Assembly (NCBI GenBank): GCA_011525875.1
Contig: WYBN01000010.1
Location: forward strand, 62,001-126,000
From: Melioribacteraceae bacterium
Lineage (GTDB): Bacteria; Bacteroidota; Ignavibacteria; Ignavibacteriales; Melioribacteraceae
Reading direction: 5' to 3'
Length of the DNA: 64,000 nt
Shown: piece after piece, positions 48,708-59,122 of the stretch
How positions within the stretch are numbered: the stretch's first letter is position 1
How the letters are laid out: the number at the start of each line of letters is the position of its first letter
The notes under the pieces: generated by a model
Database searches by the model: none
What the model saw: the letters and a program-made list of their open reading frames with translations, nothing else
Told to the model about the DNA's origin: nothing
Made by a program: the position numbers and the translations under genes

Positions 48708-50285
48708 ATGGTAAAAGAAATAATTATTAATTCAACGGCGTCGCAAACAAGGGTAGCCATAACCGAAGACAGCCGTCTTGTTGATTTTTTTGTCGACCAT
48801 CCGGAGAAAAGACGAATGGTTGGCAATATTTATTATGGCAAAATTGCACGGGTTCTGCCCGGTATAAGAGCTGCTTTTATTGACATCGGGCTGAAGCACG
48901 ATGCCTTTCTGCACTTTTCCGATATTGGAAATAAACTTGAGGATATGAAAGGCGTGTTCGATGATGACGAAAGCGATTTTGATGATGACGAGCCGAAGCA
49001 AAACGGTTCGGATCAAGGCGAAAAATCCGTCAAAGAAAAGAATGCACCCGAACCGAAATTGCCGCCTAAATTATCTAAAGGCGATGATATTGTAATTCAG
49101 ATAATCAAAGAACCTGTTAAAGACAAGGGAGTAAGAGTCTCTTCTTCAATATCAATTCCAGGAAGATTTTGCGTACTGCTTCCTTTCGACGATAAAATTG
49201 GTGTATCGAAAAAGATTGCCGATTATCGTGAAAGAAGAAGGCTTCGGAAAATTGCCCGAGGTATTCTTCCCGATAACTGCGGGCTTATCATAAGAACCGC
49301 TGCAAAAGACCAGGAAGAAAAAACTCTTGCCGGCGACTTAAAATATCTTGTGAAAACCTGGGACGAAATTCAGAATAAAATTAAAAGCGTAAAACCTCCT
49401 TCAATGGTGTATGCGGATTTGACCACCACTATTAGTGTTATACGCGATTTCCTTACGCCAGACGTTTCAAAAATATTTATAGATTCAAAAAAAATATTCA
49501 AAGAAATAAGAGATTATATTCAATTCATTCAGCCTGAACTTTTAAGCAAGGTGGAGTTTTATAAGAACACTACTCCGATTTTCGAAGAATTCAAAATTGA
49601 AGAGCAGATTAAATCTTTGATGGGAAGGCGCGTTTCGCTTCCAAGCGGCGGTCATATTGTAATTGAGCATACCGAGGCTATGGTTGTTATTGACGTAAAC
49701 AGCGGCAGATATGCGGCTAAGAAAGATCAGGAACTTAATTCGTTGAAAACAGATCTTGAAGCCGCCAGAGAAACAGTAAGACAATTAAGGCTGAGGGATA
49801 TAGGCGGACTAATTGTAGTCGATTTTATTGACCTCGAAGACGACAAGAACCGCAAGAAAATTTATGACGAATTGAAGAAAGAGTTTAAACGGGACCGGGC
49901 AAAAATAGCTTTGCTTCCAATGACCGAATTCGGTTTGATGCAGATAACCCGCGAACGTATCCGCGAAAACATTCTGCAGTCTATGCATGACGCATGCCCG
50001 TGCTGCAACGGAACAGGATTAGTAATTAAGAAATCGAATCTTATTCATGAACTTGAGGAATGGCTAAAGAGATTTCAGCAGGAAGGCAAGGTGAAATCCA
50101 TTATTATCAAACTTCATCCTTCGCTTGCTTCCGAACTCCGTAAAGGCAAAATATCAACCTTCGCTAAATTCCGTTTCAAATATATGTGGCGCATGAAAAT
50201 AGAAGAAAACGAAAAAATCGGACTTCAAAAATTTCAGATAATTAATGCAAAGACTAACGAGGATATTACCGAAGAGTTTTCGTAG
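48708..50285 (+). CDS. rng: ribonuclease G/E family protein
   Basis: Endoribonuclease for rRNA and mRNA maturation. The S1 domain (35-140) is split by an acidic insert of about 40 residues (80-121, DDDESDFDDDEP). The catalytic core contains VVIDVNSGRYAAKKDQELNS and LIVVDFIDLEDDKNRKKI with the metal-binding aspartates; the zinc-link is ACPCCNGTG. The 525 residues fit RNase G. No long C-terminal scaffold is present. Confidence 0.94.
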   Translation: MVKEIIINSTASQTRVAITEDSRLVDFFVDHPEKRRMVGNIYYGKIARVLPGIRAAFIDIGLKHDAFLHFSDIGNKLEDMKGVFDDDESDFDDDEPKQNGSDQGEKSVKEKNAPEPKLPPKLSKGDDIVIQIIKEPVKDKGVRVSSSISIPGRFCVLLPFDDKIGVSKKIADYRERRRLRKIARGILPDNCGLIIRTAAKDQEEKTLAGDLKYLVKTWDEIQNKIKSVKPPSMVYADLTTTISVIRDFLTPDVSKIFIDSKKIFKEIRDYIQFIQPELLSKVEFYKNTTPIFEEFKIEEQIKSLMGRRVSLPSGGHIVIEHTEAMVVIDVNSGRYAAKKDQELNSLKTDLEAARETVRQLRLRDIGGLIVVDFIDLEDDKNRKKIYDELKKEFKRDRAKIALLPMTEFGLMQITRERIRENILQSMHDACPCCNGTGLVIKKSNLIHELEEWLKRFQQEGKVKSIIIKLHPSLASELRKGKISTFAKFRFKYMWRMKIEENEKIGLQKFQIINAKTNEDITEEFS

Positions 50286-50350
50286 GCTTATTTACAACTG
50301 TTTTTTTTATTAAGTTTGAACATCGATAAAAATTTTCGGGGATAAAATAT

Positions 50351-50998
50351 ATGAAGTTTTTTATAGACACTGCAAATATTGATGAAATTAAAGAAGCCTC
50401 AAGCATGGGGATTCTTGATGGAGTTACGACCAACCCGTCTTTAGTAGCAAAAGAAGGCAAGAACTTTAAGGAACTTTTAGAAGAGATTGTTAAAGTAGTT
50501 GACGGACCGATCAGCGCCGAAGTTGTTTCCACTGATTATGAAGGCATGTTAAAAGAAGCCGAAGAGCTTGCCGCCATTCATCCAAATATTGTCATCAAAA
50601 TTCCTCTTATTCCAGAAGGTATTAAAGTCGTTAAGACATTAAGCGGAAAAAACATTAAAACAAATGTTACGCTTTGTTTTTCTGCATCACAGGCAATACT
50701 CGCAGCAAAAGCCGGGGCAACATACATAAGTCCGTTTGTCGGCAGGCTTGATGATATCAGTCATTCCGGCATGGACTTGATTGAACAGATTGTTCAGATA
50801 TATAATAATTATGGATATCAAACTCAGGTGCTCGTTGCAAGTATCCGTCACCCGCTTCATCTGGTTGAATCGGCAATGATGGGAGCTGATGTTGCAACAA
50901 TTCCTTTTTCGGTAATACAGAAATTATTCAGCCACCCTTTGACTGATATCGGATTGGAGAAATTTTTAAACGATTGGAAAAAGCAAAACAAAAAGTGA
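50351..50998 (+). CDS. tal: transaldolase (TalC/fructose-6-phosphate aldolase-like)
   Basis: A 215-residue small transaldolase. Start [30 protein letters not shown], the Schiff-base lysine in IKIPLIPEG, and [19 protein letters not shown]. The family covers transaldolase and F6P aldolase; the distinguishing residues cannot be settled here. The last codons overlap a longer gcvT frame. Confidence 0.93.
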   Translation: MKFFIDTANIDEIKEASSMGILDGVTTNPSLVAKEGKNFKELLEEIVKVVDGPISAEVVSTDYEGMLKEAEELAAIHPNIVIKIPLIPEGIKVVKTLSGKNIKTNVTLCFSASQAILAAKAGATYISPFVGRLDDISHSGMDLIEQIVQIYNNYGYQTQVLVASIRHPLHLVESAMMGADVATIPFSVIQKLFSHPLTDIGLEKFLNDWKKQNKK

Positions 50999-51000
50999 GT

Positions 51001-52083
51001 ATGAAAAAGACAAAATTTTATCAGATGCACTTAAACTCTAATGCAAAAATTGTTGAATTTGCCGGCTATTTAATGCCTATACAATATTCGTCAATCATTG
51101 CCGAACACAAAGCCGTTAGGAACAGCATTGGCGTTTTTGATGTCTCGCATATGGGAGAAATAATAGTTAAGGGGAAAGAGGCTCTGAAATTCGTGCAGAA
51201 TATTACAACGAACGATGCTTCTAAACTAAGCCCCGGCAGAGTGCAGTATTCTGCAATGTGTTTTGATGACGGAGGTATTGTTGACGATCTTCTTGTTTAT
51301 AAATTATCCGACGACGAATTCATGCTGGTTGTGAATGCTTCAAACATTCAAAAGGATTTTGATTGGATGAATAAAAACAACAAGTACGACTGTATTCTAA
51401 TTAATGAAAGTGATGATTATTCACTACTGGCGGTACAAGGACCAAATTCTAAAGAAACGCTTCAAAAAATTTTTGACGTGGGACTTGAGCTTGAATATTA
51501 TCACTTCATGCGTACCGAATTTGCAGGGGTTGAAATGATTATTTCCCGCACAGGATATACAGGCGAACTTGGTTATGAATTGTATTTTAAAGGCGATGAA
51601 AATACTGCTGCCGATTTGTGGCAGAAATTATTCGACGCCGGAAATGAATTTGGAATACAGCCTGTTGGCTTAGGGGCAAGGGACACTTTGAGACTTGAAA
51701 TGGGTTACTGCCTTTACGGCAATGATATTGACGCAACAACGAACCCACTCGAAGCCGGTTTGGGCTGGATAACAAAATTGAACAAGGGAGATTTTATAGG
51801 GCGAGACGCTTTACAAAAAATTAAAGAAAATGGGCTGGGAAAAAAGTTAACTGCTCTGATATCTAATGAAAAAACTTTCCCGCGCACCGGGTACGAATTA
51901 ATATTTGAGAATAAGGTTGTAGGAAAAATCACCAGTGGAACCGTAAGTCCCATTCTCGAAAAACCTATAGCACTTGCATATGTTGAAAAAGAATATTCAA
52001 CAGAAGGCGCTGAATTAAAACTTTTAATCCGCGGGAAAGAAATTCCTGCCTTTGTAACTAAATTGCCGTTTATTAAGAAGTGA
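51001..52083 (+). CDS. gcvT: glycine cleavage system aminomethyltransferase (T protein)
   Basis: Transfers the methylene group of glycine to tetrahydrofolate. Folate-binding and GCV_T features: FDVSHMGEIIVKGKEALKFV, ITTNDASKLSPGRVQYSAM, GYTGELGYELY, and EAGLGWITKLNKGDFIGR. The ATG 51001 follows a GTGAGT. The 360 residues are standard; no gcvH or gcvP is in the window. Confidence 0.95.
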   Translation: MKKTKFYQMHLNSNAKIVEFAGYLMPIQYSSIIAEHKAVRNSIGVFDVSHMGEIIVKGKEALKFVQNITTNDASKLSPGRVQYSAMCFDDGGIVDDLLVYKLSDDEFMLVVNASNIQKDFDWMNKNNKYDCILINESDDYSLLAVQGPNSKETLQKIFDVGLELEYYHFMRTEFAGVEMIISRTGYTGELGYELYFKGDENTAADLWQKLFDAGNEFGIQPVGLGARDTLRLEMGYCLYGNDIDATTNPLEAGLGWITKLNKGDFIGRDALQKIKENGLGKKLTALISNEKTFPRTGYELIFENKVVGKITSGTVSPILEKPIALAYVEKEYSTEGAELKLLIRGKEIPAFVTKLPFIKK

Positions 52084-52084
52084 T

Positions 52085-52819
52085 ATGAAAGTACATGTTT
52101 TATTGTCTCATCTGAATGCTGACGAGCTTTATTTTACTAACCGTACTACTGTTGTGATTGATGTTTTACGTGCAACGAGTGTTATCGCTCAGGCTTTGAG
52201 TTCGGGGGCAAAGGAAATTACACCTGTAGGTTCAGTTGATTTTGCCATGAAAATATCGGGAGATATAAAAGGCGGGCAGACTTTGCTCTGCGGTGAGAGA
52301 AATACAAAAATGGTTGAAGGATTTAATCTTGGAAATTCTCCTCTCGAATACGACGATACGGTTGCCGGTAAAACAATAATACTCTTTACTACAAACGGCT
52401 CTAAAGCAATCTTAAAAGCAAGATATTCGGAGAATCTTTTCTGCTGCAGCTTCAATAATTTATCTGCTGTCGCAAAGCATATTTCGTCGCTGACCGATGA
52501 ATTAACTATTCTATGCTCGGGCTCAAACGGAATGTTCTCCTTGGAAGATACAGTCTGCGCCGGCAAATTAATTAAAGAATTAACCAAGTATGGTAAAAAT
52601 ATTAATCTTTCCGACGCAGCCAGCGCAAGTCTTGTTCTAAGTAAAAATTTTGGTAAAGATTTGTTAAAACTTTTGAGTGAAACAGAGCATGGCAAATTAC
52701 TGATAGAGAACGGATTCGAGCAAGATATCGAGTTTTGCTCGCGATTAAGCAACCTGAATATTATTCCTGCCTTCATCAACGGATCAATAAAATTATTACA
52801 ACAGGATTCAGATAATTAG
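52085..52819 (+). CDS. comB: ComB-like 2-phosphosulfolactate phosphatase
   Basis: A 244-residue protein with the ComB signature TVVIDVLRATSVIAQALSSG, LCGERNTKMVEGFNLGNSPLE and LFTTNGSKAILKA. The named activity is dephosphorylation of phosphosulfolactate in coenzyme M synthesis, but many bacteria carry isolated copies with unknown real substrate. It is 1 bp from gcvT and 11 bp from ftsK. Confidence 0.88.
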   Translation: MKVHVLLSHLNADELYFTNRTTVVIDVLRATSVIAQALSSGAKEITPVGSVDFAMKISGDIKGGQTLLCGERNTKMVEGFNLGNSPLEYDDTVAGKTIILFTTNGSKAILKARYSENLFCCSFNNLSAVAKHISSLTDELTILCSGSNGMFSLEDTVCAGKLIKELTKYGKNINLSDAASASLVLSKNFGKDLLKLLSETEHGKLLIENGFEQDIEFCSRLSNLNIIPAFINGSIKLLQQDSDN

Positions 52820-52830
52820 TATCGAAGAAA

Positions 52831-55308
52831 ATGTCAAAACAAAAGTTAAAAGCTAAATCAGATGACAGAAGTTTCTTTTCTGTAACAGTTGAGAAGAAGA
52901 AAAAGCTGATAGGAATTGCTCTGATTGTTTTCGCACTTCTAATCCTTTTAAGCATATTAACTTATTCGCGGGCAGATAAAAGCAACTTTGGACTCGGCAT
53001 GAGCGATATCTTTAAAATATTTTCATCGAATCCGGAATTCCAGGCAAGAACATCTCAGGTTAATAACTGGCTCGGGCTGCTGGGAGTTTACATTGCCGAC
53101 TTCTTCATCAATTCAACAATCGGTTATTTAGCAATAATTTTTCCGGTGATGCTGTTTGTTTGGGGCTATAGCGTTCTTCGTGATCAGAACTACCGTATTG
53201 CTTTATATCTTTCAAATTTTTTATTAGTTGTTGGAATTATTATTTCTTCGTTTTTCGGGATGCTTCGCCGAAGTGAAAATATATTAAGCGATTATCAAGA
53301 GCTATCTGGCAAAGTGGGAGACTTTTTCGGGTCTGCTTTAGGTAAATTGCTAGGCGGTTTGGGCAGCACGATAGTTTTGATTACTCTGCTTGTCGTTTCC
53401 TTGATTATTGCTTTCGATATCCGCTTCGAAAAAATATTCAACTGGCTCAAATCATTGCTCGCCGGCTCTTTGGAAAAAGAAGACGGGAACAGCGAAGAGA
53501 CAAAGATCCGTATAAATCATCCTGATGAAAACCTTGACAAGATCGAAGAGATCAGCGTTCGTAAAAAGAAAAAAATATTTAACAAAACATCGGATGCCGA
53601 AGGTGAGGAAATCAAATCCGGGAATGTGCAGTCCGATGAAAAAGAAACAAGTATTAGAATAATCAAAAAAGATTCCGAGCCGAAAGTTGTAGAAGCGGAA
53701 ATTGCAAAGGATGAAATTGAACCTCAAATAAGCAAGTCAACTCCGGCATCGGGTAAACCCGAAAAGTCCGGCTCTGATCTGCAAAAAGAGCAGGAATTGC
53801 CCGATCAATGGGAAGAAAATATTAATTTCAAAGCTCCGCGGTTGGACTTGCTCACTCAGCCGAATGAAGAAGATATAAAGATATCCGAAAACGAATTAAA
53901 AAAGAATGCAGAACTTCTCAAAGAAAAATTGGCGCTTTTTGATATTCAGATAGAAGATATTTCCGTTACGCCGGGCCCAGTTGTTACGCTTTATGAAATA
54001 GTTCCAGCACCCGGAGTGAAAATAAGCAGAATAGTAAGCCTCGAACACGATATAGCTCTTGCCCTTGCTGCGCGGGGCATTAGAATAATTGCTCCGATAC
54101 CCGGCAAAAGCGCCATTGGTGTAGAAATACCAAATGAAAAATCTGCTCTTGTAAGCGCCAAAAGTGTTATCGCAAAAATTAAAGAAGTGAAAGCGGAGCT
54201 CCCCCTTGCACTCGGTAAAACAATTGTTGGCGATGTTTATATCACCGACCTTTCTACAATGCCGCACCTGCTTATAGCCGGTTCTACGGGATCGGGAAAA
54301 AGTGTTGGTATTAATATGATGATAACCAGTTTGATATACGCTAAGGATCCGTCAGATGTAAAGTTTGTGATTATTGACCCCAAAAAAATAGAACTATCTT
54401 TTTATAAACAATTAAACAAACACTATTTGGCAGTTTCGCCCGATTTGGATGAAGAGATTATTACAAATCCGCAGAATGCATTGTTAGTGCTCAAAGCGGT
54501 TGAATACGAAATGGAAAAACGTTACGATAAATTAGCCAAGCTTGGCGTTAGAAATATTATTGATTATAATCATAAAGTTTCGGATGTAAGAAAAAGACCG
54601 CCGGATACTGAAACAGTTAAGCATCATAAAATTCCCTACATTATAGTAATAATTGATGAGCTGGCAGATCTAATAATGACTTCGGGAAGGGAAGTTGAAG
54701 AACCTATTGCTCGTTTAGCTCAGCTTGCAAGAGCAGTCGGAATTCATCTTATAGTTGCAACACAGAGACCGTCTGTTAATGTAATTACCGGCGTTATCAA
54801 AGCAAATTTTTCTGCAAGGATAGCTTATCAAGTTGCAACAAGGATTGATTCGCGAACAATTTTGGATATGAACGGCGCAGAGCAGCTATTAGGCAGAGGA
54901 GATATGCTTTTCCTTCCGGGCGGTATGCCAAAACCGGTTCGTATTCAAAATGCATTTATAACTACGGAAGAAGTTGAAAAAGTGACCAATTACGTTTACA
55001 CGCAGAAAGGTTATTCGAAAAGATATTTTCTGCCTTCGATGTTTGAGAAAAAATCGAACCAGGCAGGAAATTTTTTAGCAGAGCTTGATCCAATGTTTGA
55101 AGATGCGGCGCGGGTAATTGTCCGGCATCAGCAGGGATCGGTTTCTCTGCTGCAAAGAAGGCTTAAACTTGGCTATTCGCGGGCTGCAAGAATTGTTGAC
55201 CAACTTGAGCAAGCAGGGATTGTTGGTTCAGCAGACGGCAGCAAAGCCCGGGAAGTTAGAATTGAAAACGAAGACCAATTGGAAGCATTGTTGAAGAATC
55301 TGTCATGA
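52831..55308 (+). CDS. ftsK: DNA translocase FtsK/SpoIIIE
   Basis: Septal DNA pump that clears chromosomes at division. Four membrane helices (about 25-200), then an acidic linker (210-330), the motor with Walker A GSTGSGKS (about 487-494), Walker B IIDELADL and the gamma winged-helix (GSVSLLQRRLKLGYSRAARI) at the end. Its length of 825 residues is standard. The stop overlaps lolA (ATGA). Confidence 0.96.
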   Translation: MSKQKLKAKSDDRSFFSVTVEKKKKLIGIALIVFALLILLSILTYSRADKSNFGLGMSDIFKIFSSNPEFQARTSQVNNWLGLLGVYIADFFINSTIGYLAIIFPVMLFVWGYSVLRDQNYRIALYLSNFLLVVGIIISSFFGMLRRSENILSDYQELSGKVGDFFGSALGKLLGGLGSTIVLITLLVVSLIIAFDIRFEKIFNWLKSLLAGSLEKEDGNSEETKIRINHPDENLDKIEEISVRKKKKIFNKTSDAEGEEIKSGNVQSDEKETSIRIIKKDSEPKVVEAEIAKDEIEPQISKSTPASGKPEKSGSDLQKEQELPDQWEENINFKAPRLDLLTQPNEEDIKISENELKKNAELLKEKLALFDIQIEDISVTPGPVVTLYEIVPAPGVKISRIVSLEHDIALALAARGIRIIAPIPGKSAIGVEIPNEKSALVSAKSVIAKIKEVKAELPLALGKTIVGDVYITDLSTMPHLLIAGSTGSGKSVGINMMITSLIYAKDPSDVKFVIIDPKKIELSFYKQLNKHYLAVSPDLDEEIITNPQNALLVLKAVEYEMEKRYDKLAKLGVRNIIDYNHKVSDVRKRPPDTETVKHHKIPYIIVIIDELADLIMTSGREVEEPIARLAQLARAVGIHLIVATQRPSVNVITGVIKANFSARIAYQVATRIDSRTILDMNGAEQLLGRGDMLFLPGGMPKPVRIQNAFITTEEVEKVTNYVYTQKGYSKRYFLPSMFEKKSNQAGNFLAELDPMFEDAARVIVRHQQGSVSLLQRRLKLGYSRAARIVDQLEQAGIVGSADGSKAREVRIENEDQLEALLKNLS

Positions 55309-55910
55309 AAAAATACTCATTTTATATATTACTATTTACCGCTTCAAATTTATTTTCTCAGTCCGATGATATTATGAAATCGATACAAAACAGGTTTAAC
55401 AATCTGACCTCTATCAGTTCAGACTTCGCGCAGAAGGTTAAAAGCAGCGCAGCCAATGATTTCATTATTTCAGGCGAGTTTAAGTATAAGAAAAAAGGCA
55501 AATACCGGATAGAGTTTGACGATAAGATAATCGTTTCGGATGGCGAGGCGGTCTGGAACTATAACGCTGAGCTAAATAGAGTTATTATTACGCGTGCGGA
55601 TGACAGCATAAATCTATTCTCAATCGAAAAAATAATTTTTGATTTCCCTTCTCAGTGTACAATCAAAACCATTTTGAATACGAATGCGGAAAAAAGAATT
55701 CAATTGATTCCGGCAAATGAAATGATGGGTTTCAAGTCAGCTCAGATCTTTACGGATAATAAATATGATATAAAAAAGATTATTATTAATGATTTTATTG
55801 AATCGATCTACGAACTCGAATTGTTCAACATGAGAATTGACGAAGAACTTTCAAACCAGTTGTTTGTATTCGTTCCAAAAGCAGAGGCAGAAATTATTGA
55901 TCTCCGATAA
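55305..55910 (+). CDS. lolA: outer-membrane lipoprotein carrier LolA-like
   Basis: Periplasmic carrier of lipoproteins. A signal peptide ends NLFSQ, followed by the LolA fold: QNRFNNLTSISSDFAQKVKS, GEFKYKKKGKYRIEFDDK, and VWNYNAELNRV. Its 201 residues are normal. It works downstream of Lnt and LolCDE. It is coupled to ftsK and to the next membrane gene. Confidence 0.92.
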   Translation: MKKYSFYILLFTASNLFSQSDDIMKSIQNRFNNLTSISSDFAQKVKSSAANDFIISGEFKYKKKGKYRIEFDDKIIVSDGEAVWNYNAELNRVIITRADDSINLFSIEKIIFDFPSQCTIKTILNTNAEKRIQLIPANEMMGFKSAQIFTDNKYDIKKIIINDFIESIYELELFNMRIDEELSNQLFVFVPKAEAEIIDLR

Positions 55911-56964
55911 ACAACCAGCAAATAGTATAAAAAAAATCTTCGGTTATATTTTCCCGTTTATATTAACAATTCTGTTTTTGTTTCTTGCATTTAGAAAAAT
56001 TGATGTGGCTAAAAGTCTCGAACTGATTATTGAGATAAAAATCGGTTGGCTCGTCATTTTCATTTTAATATTTTTTATCTCTCATATTATACGGGCTCTC
56101 AGATGGCGTATTATGCTTACCTCAGTTAAGCGGGATGCGTCATTGCTAAATTTATTCGGCGCCGTTATGGTTGGTTACGGCGTTAATTGCATCGTGCCCC
56201 GCCTCGGTGAAATTTACAGAGCATTGTTTGCAGGCAAATGGGAAAATATTTCACGCACTTCTATGTTCGGCTCAATCATCATCGAGCGCGTCATTGATAT
56301 TATCGCACTCGGCTTTGCAGTGCTTATCAGTGTCGCCATTTATTCGGGCAATCTTTATTTGGAATTTAAGTGGCTGAAGGTAACTGTGATTACCGGATTC
56401 TTTTTTATGGCTTTGCTGGTTCTTTTCATCTTTTTAGTCGTCAAGCTAAAAGATAAATTTACGAGTGGAATAATAAAAATAATCACGAAGCTTTCAAGCA
56501 GCTTTGCCGAGAAGATTTCTTACATTTTTACAATGCTTATTGAAGGGTTTGCCTGCCTGCGCGGCTGGAAAAATTATACGATGGTTTTCATTTATACTGC
56601 TGCAATTATGTTAATTTATGGATACACTTCATATCTTGGAATGTATCTGCTTAATATGCATGAAAGTCAGGAAGTAACATATAAAATGGCATGGATCGTT
56701 ATGACAATTAGCGCCTTCGGAATCGTGATTCCAACGCCGGGCGGCACGGGTTCGTACCATTTTATTACTATCTCAGCTCTTGTTACACTCTATGGATTTA
56801 ACGAAGAATTATCGGCGGCTTTTGCTTTATTAACTCATTTTATTTCATACGTCATTTTTATTCTCACGGCAATTAGCATGATTTACATTATCAACCTCAG
56901 GAGAAAAAAAATGAATCTGCCGGCAGAAAATTTTTTCAGTGTAATGAAATTGAACAGGGAATAA
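55897..56964 (+). CDS. lysylphosphatidylglycerol synthase TM-like (UPF0104) membrane protein
   Basis: About eight membrane helices; characteristic HIIRALRWRIML, MVGYGVNCIVPRLGEIYRAL and IPTPGGTGSYHF for this flippase-like family. The TTG at 55897, giving MISDKQPANS, is preferred over TTG 55837, which would overlap lolA by 74 bp. Such proteins may move lipids across the inner membrane. The substrate is unknown. Confidence 0.85.
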   Translation: MISDKQPANSIKKIFGYIFPFILTILFLFLAFRKIDVAKSLELIIEIKIGWLVIFILIFFISHIIRALRWRIMLTSVKRDASLLNLFGAVMVGYGVNCIVPRLGEIYRALFAGKWENISRTSMFGSIIIERVIDIIALGFAVLISVAIYSGNLYLEFKWLKVTVITGFFFMALLVLFIFLVVKLKDKFTSGIIKIITKLSSSFAEKISYIFTMLIEGFACLRGWKNYTMVFIYTAAIMLIYGYTSYLGMYLLNMHESQEVTYKMAWIVMTISAFGIVIPTPGGTGSYHFITISALVTLYGFNEELSAAFALLTHFISYVIFILTAISMIYIINLRRKKMNLPAENFFSVMKLNRE

Positions 56965-56966
56965 TT

Positions 56967-57605
56967 ATGAAAAAAAAACTTTTTGTGATAATGATTTTAT
57001 TTTTTTCACAATTAGGTTACGCACAAGTTGACTTTACCGCCGGCATGGGGATAAGTTTCGTAAACAACTCCTCGCTCCAAGATTATATTAATTCGAACTT
57101 TTCTTCTGGGTCCGACCTTTCTTCGTTCAACAGCTCTATAGAAGTTTATATCGAGGCAGATTATTCAATGAGCAGTCAATTTCAGCTTGGCTTGGAATAT
57201 GTGTTTTCGATTTATTCCTACACGGCGGAATTCGGAGGTATTGGTCAATATGAATTTTCATCTATTCAGCATAAACCTTCCATGCTCGGCTATTATGTGA
57301 TTGCCGGTCCGGGTTATAAATTTAAATTTGGCGGCGGCGCCGGTTTGCGAATTGCCGATGTTGATGAGGACATTATCGGCACTAAAAATTATTCAACTTC
57401 CGGGTTGGGATTATTACTCAGAGGGCAGGCTCATACTCTTCTGGGCGGAAGTTTATTTGCCAATTTAGGATTAACATTACGTTATGATTTGCCAGGCGAA
57501 CCCGAAAACAGCGGAGTTAAAATGCGTAATAATGTTTTGGACGAAGCTGTAAACCTTAATTCAGTTTCTTTCAGTATTAATCTGGGACTTTCATACTTTT
57601 TGTAA
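56967..57605 (+). CDS. outer-membrane beta-barrel protein
   Basis: A signal peptide ends GYAQ, then alternating beta strands with glycine- and aromatic-rich pattern (LGLEYVFSIYSYTAEFGG, GPGYKFKFGGGAGLRI) and a C-terminal LGLSYFL. The 212 residues fit a small OMP barrel. It is 2 bp from the flippase-like gene and 9 bp before uppP. Confidence 0.85.
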   Translation: MKKKLFVIMILFFSQLGYAQVDFTAGMGISFVNNSSLQDYINSNFSSGSDLSSFNSSIEVYIEADYSMSSQFQLGLEYVFSIYSYTAEFGGIGQYEFSSIQHKPSMLGYYVIAGPGYKFKFGGGAGLRIADVDEDIIGTKNYSTSGLGLLLRGQAHTLLGGSLFANLGLTLRYDLPGEPENSGVKMRNNVLDEAVNLNSVSFSINLGLSYFL

Positions 57606-57614
57606 GAGGTAATT

Positions 57615-58463
57615 TTGAATTTTATTGAAGCTGTATTTCTTGGCGTTATACAAGGTTTGACGGAATTTCTTCCGATAAGCAGCACGGGGCATTTAACAAT
57701 CGCAGGTAAATTGATGGGATTTATATCCGAACAGAACCCTGAGCACTGGACTGCTTTCATAGCCGTTATACAATTGGGAACGCTTCTTGCAATACTAATC
57801 TATTTTTGGAAGGATCTGCTTAATATTTTTGTAGAATTCATGCGGGACAATTTTGTTGCAAGGAAATCCTACAAACAGCAATCGCCTCAATCCAGGCTCG
57901 GCTGGAATATCATAATAGGCTCAATACCCGTTGTTATTATCGGGTTGGGTTTTAAAGATATAATCGAAGGGTCCCTTACAAAAAATCTATACATTATTGC
58001 CGGCAGCCTTATTACTTTAGGCGTAATTCTAGCCTTAGCGGAAAGAGTCGGAAAGTTTTCTAAAGAGATTACAGAAGTAAATTTCCTGACAGCTTTTCTT
58101 ATTGGTATAGCTCAGAGTATCGCTCTGATACCAGGTTCCTCTCGATCGGGCACAACAATCACAGCCGGTTTATTCATGGGGCTCAAAAGGGAAGCCGCCG
58201 CACGTTTTTCGTTTTTATTGAGTGTGCCTGCAATACTTGGCAGCGGACTGCTGGAATTTTATGAATCAATCAAATTTATTGACAGCACCGGTTTAATTAA
58301 TCTTTTTATCGCAACAGTATTTTCCGCCGTAAGCGGATATCTTGCCATATCGTTTTTATTGGCTTACCTGCGTAAACATTCAACATATATTTTTGTATTT
58401 TACCGTATTATTATAGGAGTTATAATCCTGCTATTAATTAATTTTGATTTAATAAAACCTTAG
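57615..58463 (+). CDS. uppP: undecaprenyl-diphosphatase
   Basis: Recycles undecaprenyl diphosphate for cell wall synthesis. Motifs: GVIQGLTEFLPISSTGHL and the phosphatase PGSSRSGTTITAG. The 282 residues and eight helices are standard for the BacA/UppP family. The start is TTG (57615), with AGAGG upstream. Confidence 0.96.
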   Translation: MNFIEAVFLGVIQGLTEFLPISSTGHLTIAGKLMGFISEQNPEHWTAFIAVIQLGTLLAILIYFWKDLLNIFVEFMRDNFVARKSYKQQSPQSRLGWNIIIGSIPVVIIGLGFKDIIEGSLTKNLYIIAGSLITLGVILALAERVGKFSKEITEVNFLTAFLIGIAQSIALIPGSSRSGTTITAGLFMGLKREAAARFSFLLSVPAILGSGLLEFYESIKFIDSTGLINLFIATVFSAVSGYLAISFLLAYLRKHSTYIFVFYRIIIGVIILLLINFDLIKP

Positions 58464-58472
58464 GAGGATTCG

Positions 58473-59114
58473 ATGAAAAAAACAATATTACTTCTGCTTA
58501 TTGCCGTAATCGTTTTTGCATGCAGCAATTCAAAATCGAACGAAACAAGCGGAGTAAATCAAGATAATAATCAAAACAAAGAAGAGGCTAATTTGAAAGA
58601 ACTATTAAATTTAGAAAACGAGGAAATACTCGTTGCTGTGTTTCAAACAAATATGGGCAATTTTGAAATTGAACTCTTTGCGAAAGACGTTCCCAAAACA
58701 GTTGAAAATTTTGTGGGACTAACCCTTCGCGAATACTATAAAGGAGTTGTTTTCCATAGAGTGATAAGTAACTTCATGATTCAGGGCGGTGATCCTACTG
58801 GTACAGGCAGAGGAGGGGAAAGCTACTGGGGCGGTAAATTTGAAGACGAATTCAAAATGCATTTGAAGCATGAGAAACCAGGGATATTGTCGATGGCAAA
58901 TGCGGGTCCAAATACTAACGGCAGCCAATTCTTTATTACTTTAGTGCCCACTCCCTGGCTTGACGGCAAACATTCGGTTTTTGGCAGTGTTATTTCTGGT
59001 ATGGAAGTAGTTTTTGAAATCGGGCTTACCCCCACTTCAAAACCTGGCGATAGACCGCTGAAAGATGTTATCATAGAAAAAATAACTGTCGAGAAAAGAA
59101 AAATTAATCAATAG
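58473..59114 (+). CDS. cyclophilin-type peptidyl-prolyl isomerase lipoprotein
   Basis: The signal sequence ends in a lipobox VFACSN. The cyclophilin domain (about 55-210) contains [39 protein letters not shown] and HSVFGSVI. A perfect AGGAGG precedes the ATG. It is probably an envelope-facing foldase. It lies 9 bp after uppP. Confidence 0.93.
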   Translation: MKKTILLLLIAVIVFACSNSKSNETSGVNQDNNQNKEEANLKELLNLENEEILVAVFQTNMGNFEIELFAKDVPKTVENFVGLTLREYYKGVVFHRVISNFMIQGGDPTGTGRGGESYWGGKFEDEFKMHLKHEKPGILSMANAGPNTNGSQFFITLVPTPWLDGKHSVFGSVISGMEVVFEIGLTPTSKPGDRPLKDVIIEKITVEKRKINQ

Positions 59115-59122
59115 TTTTGCTG

